Source of the DNA: Prillingera fragicola
Lineage: Eukaryota > Basidiomycota > Tremellomycetes > Trichosporonales > Trichosporonaceae
Direction: 5' to 3'
Assembly (NCBI GenBank): GCA_002335605.1
Contig: BEDY01000003.1
Coordinates: 1,116,001-1,180,000, forward strand
DNA length: 64,000 nt
Part shown: positions 10,702 through 23,595 of the stretch, one piece after another
Layout: the number at the start of each line of letters is the position of its first letter
How positions within the stretch are numbered: the stretch's first letter is position 1
Notes under the pieces: model-generated
What the model was told of the DNA's origin: nothing
The model's input: the letters and a program-made list of their open reading frames with translations, nothing else
Database searches by the model: none
Made by a program: the position numbers and the translations under genes

Positions 10702-13005
10702 CTAGTTCTGCGAGAAAGAGCAGATCCCACAAGCTGCTTTGCCGTCGGGGCCGGTCAACTTGGTCCCCGATAGATCACAACCGACCAAGCGTGAGCACAG
10801 CTCCGGTGCAAGTTCGCCCTCCAGTTCCAGATTGTTCCCAAAGGCCAACGACGTCAGGGATGACGGGTAAGCGTTCGCCATCGACGTAAAGTTGTTCCCC
10901 TCAAGGTTACTGGAGAGCGTAAGTAGGTGCTTGTACAGTCGGGGAGTGACCACTTACAGGTTCTTCAACTCGGTCAGAGTGCTGAAGTCTGGCATCGGCC
11001 CGGTCAAGTTGTTTGAGGAGAGGTTGCTGAATGACATCAGCTTGGCCGAGCCTCCGAAGACTCACAGTGAGCGCAGCTTGCGTGGAAGTCGCGCTGGATC
11101 AATAACTTGAAGCTGCTGAGAAGTAGCGTCCCTGACGGGTGAGCGAAAGCCCTGGCACACGGGGACTTTGCTCACAACATGGTGATACCTGTCTTGGAGA
11201 GGTCGGGCAGCACGTCGCCAAGCATCGGGTTGTTTGACAGACCCAAGAAATAGAGAGACATTGGAGGTTGAGGCCAGTCTTTGATAGGGCCAATCACTTG
11301 GGTGTCCAACATGGTAAAGAAACTCAGTGCAGGAATAGACATCACGGAGGTGGGGAAGACACCGTTTGGGATGCTACCCTCAGTCTCGCCATAGATGGCC
11401 AGGTCCTGAAGAGCAACCAGGTTGCCGAGTGATTCCGGCAGAGTGGTAGGAAGACTGGGTCCTTCTAGTATTCTGTAAATTAGTGGGCGGTCAGGCCTCA
11501 GATACTCACAGAGACGTGACACGTTGACGATGGTCGCACCTTGTTTTGTTCCAAGTACAGACTGACCTGTTCTCGGTCCATCCAGCTGCCAGCAAAGCGG
11601 TACGATTTCGAACCGACTTGTAGATGTCCATGAAAGCACAAAATTGAAGGGCAGCTCCCACTCCGGTAGGGTCGTCCGTCTCTGAAGCAAAGTCGTTCGG
11701 AGCTGCGGAGAGGGTGAGAGCACATGTGCCACAGGGGTACGACCCAGCCGTAGTGTCTTCGTCGCTCCACTGCCCCAGACAAGCAGCGATGGCGGTTTGA
11801 TTGGCAACTGCCGACCCATTGTGAGTGGAGAATGGGGGGTGAGGCGACGCGCTTGGGCTGTTGCCCGATCCCTGAGGATCGGCTGCATCAGAGGCGCCCT
11901 TCGCCGACAGGAACTTGGCCAACAACGAGATCATGAGGATGGTGCCGACAGTCAAACCTGCGATGATTCCCCACTGTCGTCAATGACGGCCTACACTAGA
12001 TCCACTCACCTTTACCCTCTTAGCCATGCGCTCCTTCTTCAGTTCAGCGGCTTTGCGGGCACGAATACCCTTGAGATCAATGTGCTTGGTCCCCACTTCC
12101 CACTCGACCGCCGCGACCCAGGTGGGGGAGCGGCGGGACGCCTGTGCATCGCCAGCTTGACGGCTGCTCGCCCAACTGTGGTCAAATCGAACGTGACGGG
12201 CCGAGCCAGGAAGTGGAGGCAATATCTTGGGAGCCTGTTTGCCGAACCACTGGGAGCCCCGCTTGGCTGCGGTTGAGAGGGCGTGAGCCACAGACGGTCT
12301 AGACGGCCTGGGTGGCGCGGAGTTGGAGTAACTGGAGATGGCCGGTGCTGCGCGCTGACGATTGAAAGCAGGTGTGAGTGCCACCTCGTGGAGAGGCGGT
12401 TCCTCAACTACATACCGCGAGGACGAGCGAGTGGTCTGCTCTCCAGGACCCACGCCCTTCCCGTTCCACGAAGGATAGGAGTGGCCGTCCTCGACAGAGA
12501 CAAGCCCGGACGAAATGGTGCATGGCGTCGCGTTGTCTTGAATAGGTCGCGGAGCAGGTGCTTGTACGCTGAAGTCGACCCCAGGTTGCGGTTCAGTGAA
12601 GTCAAAAGGGTTACCAGTCGCAGCCTTCTTGGCTGGGTAGGCCATGCGAACGACATCGAGATTGATCGGCGGCGGAGGCGACCGCCGAGTCGAAGACGGC
12701 CCAGGCGTACTAGCCCAGTCGTCGAGATTCACGGGATAGGTGAGGTACGAATCGTGCTCCCGGTGCGAGTCGTTGGGCGGGGGTGCCGTACTGACAATGG
12801 CACGCGCGCTGCGAATGTGACTAGGCGGACGCTGAGCGGACGCCTGGTGAGTATTGACACTTCGCAGAGGAATGGCCGTTGGAAAGACGTTGGAAATGGT
12901 CATCTGGGGGGTGAAAGGCGTGATCTTGGGTGTTTCTGTTGAGGGTGAGAATGACCAAATGCGAGAGAAACGGTCCTTGAAGCGGGAGGGTCCTTCCTGC
13001 GTCAT
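10702..13005 (-). CDS. Type II single-pass membrane protein with plant-type leucine-rich-repeat ectodomain
   Basis: Six exons (13005-12010, 11973-11510, 11472-11176, 11131-11066, 11026-10958, 10909-10702) sum to exactly 700 codons, i.e. 699 residues. Residues 1-332 are Pro/Ser-rich and probably disordered, ending in a very basic stretch (IRARKAAELKKERMAKRVK). One membrane span follows (WGIIAGLTVGTILMISLLA). The basic flank before the span predicts cytosolic N-terminus and outer C-terminus. The ectodomain has N-glycosylation sequons, a cysteine cap resembling the plant LRRNT (CTWNKTRC), then repeats such as LPESLGNLVALQDLAIYG, LRSLNLSSNNLTGPMPDF and LKNLNLEGNNFTSM. These match the plant-specific LRR consensus with GxIP/GPMP turns. 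A terminal cysteine pair (CGIC) may cap it. No kinase or enzyme domain is visible. Function unknown; a surface sensor or adhesion role is inference. Confidence 0.8.
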
Positions 13006-13693
13006 GGAGCTGGACTAGATGGCGAGGCTGGTGACTGAGTGATAAGTATCAATGGTTGAGGAAGTAGTGTTAAGTGTAAAAACTAGAACAGGCAAGCCAG
13101 TGTGATGGTGAAGAGGAGCTTGTACGGGCAGCATTAGCATCTTGTGGGAAGTCGGCTTTCGCAGTGGTCGGCTGTCATCAGTTGCGCGCTGGACCAAGGG
13201 GATTGTCCATCAGCACAAAAGATACTGACATGCTCAGCTGTGCATCTCCACACAGGCTCTGGTGCTTGGCTGTGGAGAGGAGGCGAAATCTTGATGAGGG
13301 TGATGAGTTCATGGTGGATTGTGTGATTGATGAATTGTCGGTGGCGAATGAGACAATACGGCCTCGTGGAAAGATCGGCACAACATGTGGCACATCCATT
13401 GTCTTCACATTGCATCAGTCTCCAACACAATAATGTGCCCACATAGACGGTGCCCAGACTCAGCTCAATAAGCACGCCAGAGGTTGCAGGTGCGTGGCTA
13501 TTGTTCTTTCAGCATGCGCGAGGCCAGCACATGAGCCGGTGGGGTCCCCGGTCAGAGCTGTTGCTCGGCCATAATGCTACAATGGCAAAGCGATGCTCAT
13601 GCATGATCCCGAGAATATATAGAAGTTTGAAATTATGCAGTGCGTAATAATAGAGAAACCGTTGCCGCTCCTCTTCGTGCCACACCTCAAAAA
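13006..13693. other. Intergenic region upstream of the LRR membrane protein gene
   Basis: 688 bases between two minus-strand genes. Small open frames occur on both strands but none shows conserved motifs. It presumably contains the LRR gene promoter and the 3' UTR of neither gene in full. Confidence 0.4.
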
Positions 13694-16600
13694 CTAACGA
13701 CGCGAACTGGTCTTACTCCTGGTGCTGCTCTTACTCTTGACGCTGTTGCGCTTTGATTTCTTCTTGTCCTCAAGGACAGCCTCCCACTTGCCCGTGTTCT
13801 TCAAAAGACCCTTGCGGGCCTTGGCGTAACGTGGGTCAAGATCAGCCTCCTCCTCGTCACTTGTGTCCTCGCGCATACGACCGATGCGAGTGTCCCACTG
13901 GGGTCCTGGCGATCGGCTCGGCGGAGGCGAATCGTCCCTCTCGGGAGCGTAGGAGTAGGAGTCGGCCTGAGTTCTCTCACGCTCGCGAGCCTGGCGCTCC
14001 TCCTCGGCAGCAGCGGCTTGCGCATAGTACGACGCGTCCAGAGGCGTGTCTGAGTCGGGCAAGTTCATGCGCACCGACTTGCGGCGACCCACTGAAGCAC
14101 CATCGCCGCCTCCAATCGGGGCATCGAGTGCCGGGGCCCGCGGGACCTCAGCCATTTGCGGTGGCGGGGGGCCAGTTGCAGTGTCATCCGATCCTGGGTC
14201 GTCCGCACGCTCCGGAAGGGGCCTACCCTCGGCGGCAGCTACGATCTCGTTGCGACGGTGAACACGGTCGTTGTCAACAACGTTGTAGGCTCCAAGATCA
14301 GTCTCGTCATCGTCGCTCGACTCCTCTTCCTCTTCCTCAACAGCTGACTCGTAGATGCTGGCCGCGTCTCCAGTAGTCCCAGAATCATAGGACGGGCGGG
14401 AGGCGCTCTCAGGGCGTTTGGCAACAGCCTCGGGCTCCTTGGGCAACTGAACCGGGCCGGGGGCTGATATTGAGTACAGCGAGTTGATGGGAGGGGGAAG
14501 CTCAGTGTGCTGAGGAGAAGGGCTTGTGGGACGCAGAGCAGATTTTAAGGGGGGCGAGCGCATCTTGGATGGCGGTAGGGGCGAAACGGCTCGGGCTTGT
14601 TCAGCGGCAGATGCTCCCGACCGACGCTTCTCGCTGGTGATACGGCGAGCACTGTTGGATCTCGAGATAGAGTGCTCGGGGCGAATCTCGTCGTCATGGG
14701 CCGCTTGCGCGGCCTTGGCCGGCGAAGGAGGCGTCGAACCAGCCATCACATGCGACGGAAGGACCAGTGCAGGCATCGTTGCGCTCTGAGTGATGGACGA
14801 GCCTGGAGCTCGGGCAAGCTCCATGCGAGGGTCGACACCAGACCTGGGGGCCTTCGGCACATCGGGCATAGCAGGCGGAGGAGCGCCTACGATTGACATG
14901 ATATTGCGGCCGTCGCCGGCCCTGGCGCTAGCGCTGCGGGCAATGCTACCGTTCTTGCGAGTGCGAGGCTTGTCATCGGTTGTCCTCGTCTTGACAGTGC
15001 TGGCCGTCTTGGCCGTGGCTGTCGACTTGGCCGTGGCTGTTGACTTGGCTGACTTGGACGACTTAACCGTGTTGGATCGGGACATTGTTGATTGGGCAAG
15101 ACTCTGGCCGGGCAAAATAGGAGGAGTCGACTGGGGACGGGCGCCGCCACGTACAGTGTTTGGAGCTGATGGCCCAGTTACCGTGGACTTGGACTTGGCC
15201 GAGGTCGATCGCTTCACAGTAGGACGTGCAGGGACACGGCCAACGTCGGCCACAGAAAAGCCAGCATTGCGGTCGTTCGATACAGCGACCAGATTGGCCA
15301 TGTCGTCATCAGATGAACTCGACTCGCTGGTGCGGCGCCGGCGACCAATAGTTGAGGCGCGCTTGATGTTGTCGTTGGTGCGGGTCTGCCAGGGTCCACC
15401 AACAACAACTCCAGAGGGAGACTCTCGTCCAGAGCGGCGCTGCTTTTGATGTTCAGGATGGTTGGGGCCCTTGAAGAAGCGCTTGAGCGCCGAGAAAAAG
15501 CCGCGCTTTTTATGACTGCGGACTGTTGAGCCGCCCGAGCTAGTTCGGCGCAGGGGGGCTCCCTCGTTTGACATGGTGCGACGCAATGGCGACCTTGGGC
15601 GGGGAGGAGCGTACGCTGGCCTTCCAATCTCGCTGACAGCACGACGGTCCGCTGCTCGTGAATTGGATCGTGGAGGAGACATTGGTCGCTCAGCACCCAG
15701 TGGCGACGGCTTGCTGGGAACGGTAGAGTGTCCATTCGTCATTGGGCGTGCCCCGAAGTGGTTCTCGTGTACGACGAGATTTTGCGTGTCCTCGTCAGAA
15801 CTTCCGCCCTCCTCCTCCTCGGCAATGCTACCGTTCAGAGAATCCGGTCCGCGCATGCCGGGAACGTGACGTCCCATCATAGCACGCTTGGTTGGTGATT
15901 GAGCCATGTCCTCGTAACCGACTTGCGAAGCCGACTGAGAGGGGCCGAGAGAGCCGTTCGAGTCAAGCTCAAAGGCGTTCATCGGCAGCTCTGGAAGCTT
16001 CTCCAGATCCTCAAGTCCTCGGCGCGCTTGGGCAATCCACATGTGACCGACAACCTCCATAGAGCGGAAGCGCTCCTCCAATCCGCGGTACATGACCTTG
16101 TTGCGTTCCGATTCGATGCGGACTTCCAGACCGCGGAGATGTTCCTCACAGCCAAGAAGCTCCGCCTGTGCCTCGGCAAGCTTGCCGGCGCGCTTGTGCT
16201 CCTTTCCAGAGGCAGAAGCGTCCGAGCTGGCGGAGTAAACAGAGGCGCTGGAGGACATCATTGAGCCACCCATCTCGCGAGTTTGGCTACGGGCGAGAGC
16301 GTCGGCCATGTCTTTGATGTCCGACTTTGTGGGGCGGGACTTGGTCTTCTTGATCAAGCGGGTGACGAGAATTTCACGATCCCGCTTGACGCGGCTCATC
16401 TCCTCCTCGAGAAGATGAATCTGCTTCAAATCCCTCCGGAAATCCTCTAGGCTGCTGACATATGCTGCCCACCCAGGAGTTCCGGTATCGGCTCCACCGA
16501 GAGTAGACCCAGCTGATTGCTCCAGGCTCGATGCCGACAGCGGGCCTTCGAAAGCCGCATGGCGCACAGCACGTCGAACTGACAGAAGAACGCCGGGGGA

Positions 16601-16806
16601 GGATGTCACGTAGGCGAGGAGTGACGAGGTGGATGAATGAGAGTGCGACAGGAGTGTAAGAAGCGAGGTAGTCAGACTTTTCTGTGATTCCCTGCAATGA
16701 GTCAGTGACTATTCGCCGCCAGCGAGTTCCCGCAGTAGACGCACAGGTAGTTGTTCAGCAGGCGATCGCTGCTGCTACGATGGCCATGGCCAATCAGTCC
16801 CGACAT
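13694..16806 (-). CDS. Conserved fungal coiled-coil protein with long disordered tail, unknown function
   Basis: Two exons (16806-16745 and 16691-13694; 53-nt intron with GTGCGT donor and CTGAC branch) give 1,019 residues. The apparent longer frame begins at a GTG (16609), so I prefer the upstream ATG at 16806: it yields MSGLIGHGHRSSSDRLLNNY, which joins in frame to a helical region. Residues about 15-260 are heptad-rich (RDREILVTRLIKKTKS, LAEAQAELLGCEEHLRGLEVRI) and may fold as a BAR-like helical bundle; that is inference. The rest (about 260-1019) is Ser/Thr/Pro-rich and low complexity, with basic and acidic patches and a Ser/Arg/Lys-rich C-terminus (SKSSTRSKTSSRR). I cannot name the family. 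Possible roles are membrane scaffold or trafficking adaptor. Confidence 0.75.
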
Positions 16807-17934
16807 TGTGCCGACGTTGGTTGATGAAAAAACAACGACGACGAAGTGGACGGGTGGGGGGAGGGCCCGAAGGGAGGGCAAAGAATGTCTTGTGTAGGAC
16901 GAGGTACAGTGTTAACAGAGTCGATACTGGATGAGCTTGATTATTTCGGCCCAGGCTAAAGAAACGATGTCGATGCTGCCTTGACGGGGTTGGATGGGAG
17001 GAGACGATGGCGAGGAGGGTAAAGAGCGATCAAGTAGAATGGCCGGGGCATTGGCAGCGGTGGTGACCAAGGACCTTGAGCTGGATATGCACCATACGTC
17101 ACCAAGCCCACTCCCCTTACCCACTCACGGCAAGCGGGATCATTTTTGGATTGTCCAAAAAATCGCCCAACCAAGCTAAACGTCATGCACGGACCCTTTA
17201 GCCCTGTTCGGGCCCCGTCCCCGCGTCCCATCACCGAGACGACGTTGTCCGTACAGCTCGTGCAGGTCGTCCACCAGGCGTCGTCCTTCCTCTAGGTACG
17301 TACCGCTGTGGCACCGGAATGGCTCCACAGCTTGCTTGCAACTCCTTTCGTCAAACATCGCCAGATGTCCCCCAGACTGGGTTAGCTCATGTGTGCCGCC
17401 CTCTTTCAGGTGCCATCAAATACTGCCCATAGCACCATAGTGTTTGGCTTGCAAAGGTACCACTCATGACTACTGGCTCTGTCGTGTCTATCTGCCTGTG
17501 GAACTCGAAGTGTGGCAGCATTACCGTGCATGTTTGATAGGGGCAGATGCGCGCCTACTGATGCGGGCACCAGTGTACCCAGCATCATTCATCAGTCAAG
17601 GGTCCGCTGCTACAGAACAATCATCACACAAGATCACTAGAGATGTCGTCGATCTGCAGATCTACTCTCGGGCAGTTGACAATCTGTGACATCTTCATGC
17701 CCAGAGAACTTACGTAATAAATAAAAGACACCGTTGATAAAGGACACGTCATGGTAACCCTCGGCTGTCTGTCGGCGCGTGTCTCGCTGGAACGCACGTC
17801 GTTGTCGCGACTACTGCATAGTCTAGCCACTGTGCACTCACCTCCCACCACCTCCCACACTCTTCTCTCGCGCGCTCCCAAAGGAGCCCACGCTAGTCGT
17901 TCGGGACCGTTCATCTTTCTCCCTCTTCTCGATC
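16807..17934. other. Divergent intergenic region between the coiled-coil gene and STT3
   Basis: 1.13 kb serving two divergent promoters. The last 100 bases before STT3 are C/T-rich, as often seen in 5' leaders here. No additional gene is supported. Confidence 0.45.
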
Positions 17935-20465
17935 ATGGCACCGAAGAAGGCCAGCAGCGCGTTCGCTGCGGCCTCGCCATCTGCGCTGCCCAAGGACACT
18001 GCTGCCGCCCCCGTCAAGCTCGCAGCCGCCCCCGTGCCCGAGCCTGTCGTGCCAGTTGTCCTTGAGAAGGAGCAGGAATTGGCATACCCCATTCCCCACC
18101 TGTCTTCAGAGACCGTGGACAACACGCAGAGCTTCCTCCGCTTTGTGATTCTCGCCTTCATCTGCGCCGCCGCCGTTGCTAGCCGTCTTTTTGCGGTTAT
18201 CCGCTTTGAGAGTGTTATCCACGAGTTTGACCCTTGGTTCAACTACCGTGCGACCAAGGTTCTCGTCAACGAGGGCTTCTACGAGTTCTGGAACTGGTTC
18301 GACCCCACAGCGTGGTATCCTCTGGGTCGCGCCGTTGGTGGCACGATCTACCCTGGTCTCATGGTCACCTCTGGCCTCATCTGGAGCTTTCTGCAGTACA
18401 TCAACATGCCCGTGGACATTCGCAATGTCTGTGTGCTCCTTGCCCCTGGATTCTCGGGCTTGACGGCGTGGGCGACCTACATGTTCACCACTGAGATGGC
18501 CTCTCCCCAGGCAGGTCTCCTTGCTGCGGCGTTCATTGGTATCGTCCCTGGATACATCTCACGCTCCGTCGCTGGTTCCTACGACAACGAGGCCATTGCC
18601 ATCTTCCTGCTCATGGTCACCTTCTACTTCTGGATAAAGGCCCTCAAGACTGGCTCCGCCCTCTGGGGTACGGTCGCGGCCCTCTTCTACGGATGGATGG
18701 TTGCTGCCTGGGGTGGATACGTGTTCATCACCAACATGCTTCCCCTGCACGTGTTCGTCCTTCTTTTGATGGGACGCTACAACAACCGCATCTACGTTGC
18801 GTACTCGAGCTGGTACGTCCTCGGCACAGTGGCGTCAATGCAGGTGCCGTTCGTCGAGTTCCTGCCCATTCGCACTTCCGAGGGAATGGCTGCGCTTGGT
18901 GTCTTTGGCCTCCTGCAGCTTGTCGCGTTTGTCGAGACTGTGCGTAAGCTTGTCCCCGGCAAGCAGTTCCAACTCCTGGTGCGCGCCTTTGTTGTTCTCG
19001 TCTTCGTTGTCTCCTTCACCGTCCTCGTCCTTTTGACTTTCTCTGGCTGGATCGCTCCTTGGACTGGTCGTTTCTACTCGCTCTGGGACACTGGCTACGC
19101 CAAGATTCACAGTGAGTTGCTCCAGGAAAGCGTCGCTAACATTAGTGCCTATCATTGCATCGGTCTCCGAGCACCAACCCACCGCATGGCCCGCCTACTT
19201 CTTTGACCTCCAGATGCTCATCTGGATTTTCCCCGCTGGTATCTTCTGGTGCTTCCGCGAGCTCCGTGACGAGCACGTCTTTGTTATCATCTATGCCGTG
19301 TTCGCCGCCTACTTCTCAGGTGTCATGGTCCGCGTGAGTGCCAATGATGTTGTGAACCGGACTCTGCTGACACTGCCAGCTCATGCTCGTCCTCACGCCG
19401 TGCGTGTGTGTTACCGCTGCCATGGCTCTGTCCAAGTTGCTTGAGACATACATGGACCCCGCCCTTCCCGAGACCGAGGAGGAGGTCGCAGCTGCCCCAG
19501 TCACCAAGAAGAATGCCAAGCGCACTCCTTCCAAGGCTCCCTCCGGCACTACCTTTGAGTTCTCGGGCTTGCTTTCTGGCAGGCGGTCAAAGGGTATCTT
19601 TGGCCTCGACTCGCGCCTCGCCGTCGTTTCATCGGTGACGTTCTTCCTTGTCATGTTCGTCTACCACTGCACGTACGTGACGTCGACCGCGTACTCGTCG
19701 CCCTCGGTCGTTCTCTCGTCGCGCAACGCCGACGGAAGCCAAAACATTATCGACGATTTCCGTGAGGCGTACTACTGGCTCCGCCAGAACACTGAGAAGG
19801 ATGCTGTTATCATGTCGTGGTGGGACTATGGCTACCAGATCGCGGGTATGGCCGACCGCCCCACTCTCGTCGACAACAACACTTGGAACAACAGTAAGTC
19901 TTTGTGGCGTTCCGTGAGCATCTGCTGATCGAGTGCAGCCCATATTGCCACTGTCGGCAAGGCCATGTCTTCAAGCGAAGAGATTGCCTACCCTATTCTT
20001 CGCAGGCACGACGTTGACTACGTGCTCGTCATCTTTGGTGGTCTTCTGGGCTACTCGGGTGACGACATCAACAAGTTCCTGTGGATGGTGCGCATTGCGC
20101 AAGGCGAGTGGCCCGACGAGGTCAAGGAGCCCAACTACTTTACGCCTCGCGGAGAGTACGCCGTTGACGACCGTGCCACTCCTACCATGCGCAACTCGCT
20201 CATGTACAAGATGTGCTACCACCGCTTCCCCGAGCTGTATGGTGGCCACCCCGCAACCGACCGCGTTCGTCAGCAGCGTATCCCCCAGCACGGCTCGCAC
20301 GAGCAGCTCGACACGATTGAGGAGGCGTTCACATCCGAGAACTGGATTGTGCGCATCTATGCAGTCAAGAAGGAGGATGCCTTTGGCCGCCCACTAAAGG
20401 AGGCCAACGCCTTTGACGCGGGCAAGCCCGCACAGGCAAAGGCAGGGAAGAGTGGATCAAAGTAG
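17935..20465 (+). CDS. STT3: Oligosaccharyltransferase catalytic subunit STT3
   Basis: Four exons (17935-19111, 19146-19333, 19380-19893, 19939-20465) total 801 residues, close to other fungal STT3 proteins apart from a roughly 55-residue Ala/Pro-rich N-terminal extension. It has multiple membrane spans, the first-loop EFDPWFNYR catalytic motif (about residues 96-104), the fifth-loop SVSEHQPT motif (about 400) and the WWDYG acceptor-sequon-binding motif (about 602), followed by DNNTWNNTHIA. STT3 transfers the lipid-linked oligosaccharide to Asn-X-Ser/Thr in the ER lumen. All key motifs are intact. Divergent from the coiled-coil gene and convergent with the Zn2Cys6 gene. Confidence 0.97.
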
Positions 20466-20831
20466 ACACAAAAAGCGCCAGGCGCGTAGACATGCATCCC
20501 AAAGTAGACAAGTTTCGTGACGTTAGTCTCGGCGGTGCAGCAGTTTGAATCTAGCATTATTCGCGTTGCATCAATCACCCTTCGTGCCATGGCGTATAGT
20601 CTACCAAAACGGCAGGCTCTCGTGAAGAACTCGTTACCAACTCGTAACTCTCAAAAAAAACGGATAGAAAGGCATGGCGATGGGGTGGATGTAATCGAAG
20701 CGGAGCGAACAAGGGGGCAGAAATGGGCGGTGGACTCTCGCGTAGGCTCTATAGCATGCCCAACGAGAGGACCTGCCATGATGTGATTATACCTGATAAG
20801 GACACGGAAAGATGTGCTGTTGATGGGAACC
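20466..20831. other. Convergent 3' intergenic region STT3 / Zn2Cys6 gene
   Basis: 366 bases between two converging stops; expected to hold both 3' UTRs. No gene seen. Confidence 0.4.
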
Positions 20832-23595
20832 TCAGCCCACAATGCGGCGCCAGAGGTCTCGTCCCGGCTCGGCACCGACAATGTCTCGCTTGCCAATTGC
20901 GACAATTGCGCCACTGTCGGCCATCTCGAGCAGGAGCGAGGCTGGGAGGTATGCACGACCAGCTCCAGGGCCATCCGTTGGCTGCCGGCCTGCCGGCTGG
21001 TCAACGGGGTCCGGGGCTTGGCCGAGAGTGTCGACAACGCTACGGAGGACGTCTTGGACGTGGGGCAGGGAAATGATGGGCGTGTGACTCAACGTGGCCG
21101 CGAGGGAGATGAGGTGGGCAATGGCAAGACCAAAGAAAGGGCGTGTTACGGGGAACGAGTAGGCCAACGTGCGAGCAATCTCGGGCGTTGCCAGACATGC
21201 GAGTACAGCGAATGCTGCGTCGCGTCCGCGCTCGAGCTGCTGGTAGCCCTCGTGCGACTGAGATAGCGCGCCCCAGACACGATCGCTGGCCGCGAACACG
21301 GGCGAGGCGGTGTACAGAATCGCGTAGTGGAAGTGCAAGAGCATCACGGGGTCGTGGCGCGCATGCGATGAACCAGCCCATGCTTCCCACTTTGACGCAA
21401 ATCGGCGCCAAATGTCGCGGGCACGATCGCGTTCCTGCTGGACCGGCTCGACAATTGCCGCAGACGACCCAGTGCTGGGCCTCGAAGGGTCTGAGCGGTC
21501 GTTACCCGAGTCGCGGCGGCCCTCTGGAAGGGACGGCGATCCCGGAAGCTTGGATGCGCGCTGAACAGCCTGGACTTCGATAAGCAACTCGGAATAGTCG
21601 AGCCAAGCGAGAAGTTTGCTGTCTCGGTCCAGAGTCGAGGGGTCCGCGGGCGACGAGGCGCTAACAAGCTCCCGCCAGTGGGCGGCAAGTGGCTCATGCA
21701 CGATTGGGACACTGAAATCTGGCAGGTGCAACATATGATCAGCCAAGACGACGTAAATCCATTCGCGCCATTCGTCGTGGCTCTTGCGGAGCGTGTGCGG
21801 GCGGTCGAGTTGAAGGTCACGAGCCAGGCCAACAGAAAGACAGCCAAGAGCTGGATCGCTTGTCCAAGTACTGTCGTCTGTCAACAGGATGCACACACAC
21901 GTACAGAGCGGCAACTTACGCATACACTCCGAGGGACAAGACCTCATCGCGCGTCCACGGCACTCGTGAAGCTAACAAGCGGGAGAGCTCGGCGAAAACT
22001 GCTTCGGCGGCCGCTTCGCTTTCGCGGCGAATCGCGTCAGAACGCTCCACCGCTGCACGACGCCCAAGACAAAGGAGAACAAGAGCTGGTAGCCCAGGGA
22101 GGGGAGAGATACCGGGAAGCCACGGCGTCAGGGGCCAGGCTCCAACACGATAACTCTCCCAGATCTGCTCGGGCACGTCCAGCTTGTCACGCAACGCACC
22201 CGATAGCACTGAGGGGGGCGCAGGAGCGATGGAGCCGCCTTGACCGGCAAGTTGAGAAGAAAGGGCATCTTGGGCCCGCAAAAGAGATCCCAACGTCGCT
22301 TGAATGCCAGCCACAGCGGCGGGGAGCGTAGACACGCTCCGGAATGCGGTTTCCAGGCCACGCAGCCGGCCATCAACTCGTGAATCGTGCTGAGGGCTCA
22401 TGACTGCGTGCTGCTGGGGAGGGGCCTGAACGTAAGTTGGACCGGGAGGACCGACGCCGGGAGGAAGTGGCGGTGGATAGTAGCCTCCTGGCGGCTGTCC
22501 CGTGGCAGACGGCGGTGTGTGCAGAGGAGGCGTATGCTGACGTAGAGGAGGGGGGTACGGGGCTGTTACACTAGCCAACGATGATATGCTGGCGTTGGCG
22601 GGCGGCGGCATGGGCTCACGAGCCTGTCGGAGCGCATAGTCTGGTGCCAAAGCTGGGCGGGATGTCACCGGAGGTGCTGCTTGGGCAGTGGCTGGGTAGA
22701 ACGAGGGGCCAGCGCCTGGGGTAAGTCCTCGGCCTGGAGGTAGTGAACCTGCGTAGAAAGGAGACCCGCGCGTCGGCAGCGTCGAGATGGACTTTGGCCG
22801 CGCGCGCGACTCGAACACGCAAGGTACGCCAGCCTGTCGACATCCTCGGCAAGGCTCTTTTCCTGGTCCATCGCACTTCATCCTGCGATCGTTAGTTTCG
22901 CTGTCCAGCCAGCGCTAGACCCACTTTTGCCTTCGGCAGCGCATGCAAGCCATCATACTCCTGGGTTGCCTGTTTGTCACGTCTCGCGTGAACACAATGT
23001 CAGGCCCCGCAGGGTTGCTGTTGGCGTTGCCGCCTTCTGTAGGACGTTGATCCTCGCGGCGCTCGGGGCTGGGTGAGCCGACCTGTGGTTGCATGACTAC
23101 GTTCGGAGTGTCGACAGAGTGTCGGTGGAGATGGCCTGGTGGCCAGTTGGGAGCCCATGATCCTGCAGCAGGTGGCTGAGACGATGAAGCCTCGCGCCCT
23201 GCGGCAGAGAACGACTGGTAGGCCCCTGGTCCTGCTTGACCGCCACTGCCTCGAGGAAGGGGATGCAACGGCGGGAGGGCATTGCGTGCGGGGGAAGAGG
23301 TGCGAATGATGCGAGGGGAAGTCGCATTGGGACCAGCGTTTGACATGTACCGAGGCCCAGGCTGCTCGGCGGCAATGCTTGGTGACAGTGAGGGCGAGCC
23401 TGACTGACGACGTATTCGCTTTGAAGGGTGGGGAGACTCTGTACATGGGTTAGCTCATGCTCAATGTGCTCCGGGACGTCTGAACAGCTTGCGACTTCCC
23501 GGGCGTTCCTTGCCGGCCGGCTGTCAGGGGCCAGGTCCACCACGAGACGTACCTTGAGTCATTGGCCCATGAGGGCTGTCTGCTCTTCGCCTCAT
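20832..23595 (-). CDS. Zn2Cys6 (Gal4-type) transcription factor
   Basis: Four exons (23595-23553, 23438-22925, 22882-21920, 21870-20832) join to 852 residues. The zinc cluster is split by the second intron: CMRCRRQK then MKCDGPGKEPCRGCRQAGVPC, a CX2CX6CX7CX2CX6C binuclear cluster at about residues 177-205. Pro/Ser-rich disordered segments lie on both sides, and residues about 430-800 look like the helical fungal regulatory (MHR) domain, e.g. CLSVGLARDLQLDRP and RKSHDEWREWIYVVLADHML. Such factors bind CGG triplets, usually as dimers. Target genes are unknown. The gene has an unusually long gene-free upstream region (3.5 kb), consistent with complex regulation. Family call sure; regulon not inferable. 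Confidence 0.9.

Noticed and set aside
12283..12942. 219-codon plus-strand frame opposite the LRR gene
   Set aside because: Arg-rich shadow of the Pro/Ser-rich cytosolic tail; the minus-strand model sums to an exact number of codons with good splice sites.
16374..16697. Alternative minus-strand frame overlapping the start of the coiled-coil gene
   Set aside because: The competing frame breaks the helical N-terminus; the 16806 start with a 53-nt intron restores a coherent protein.
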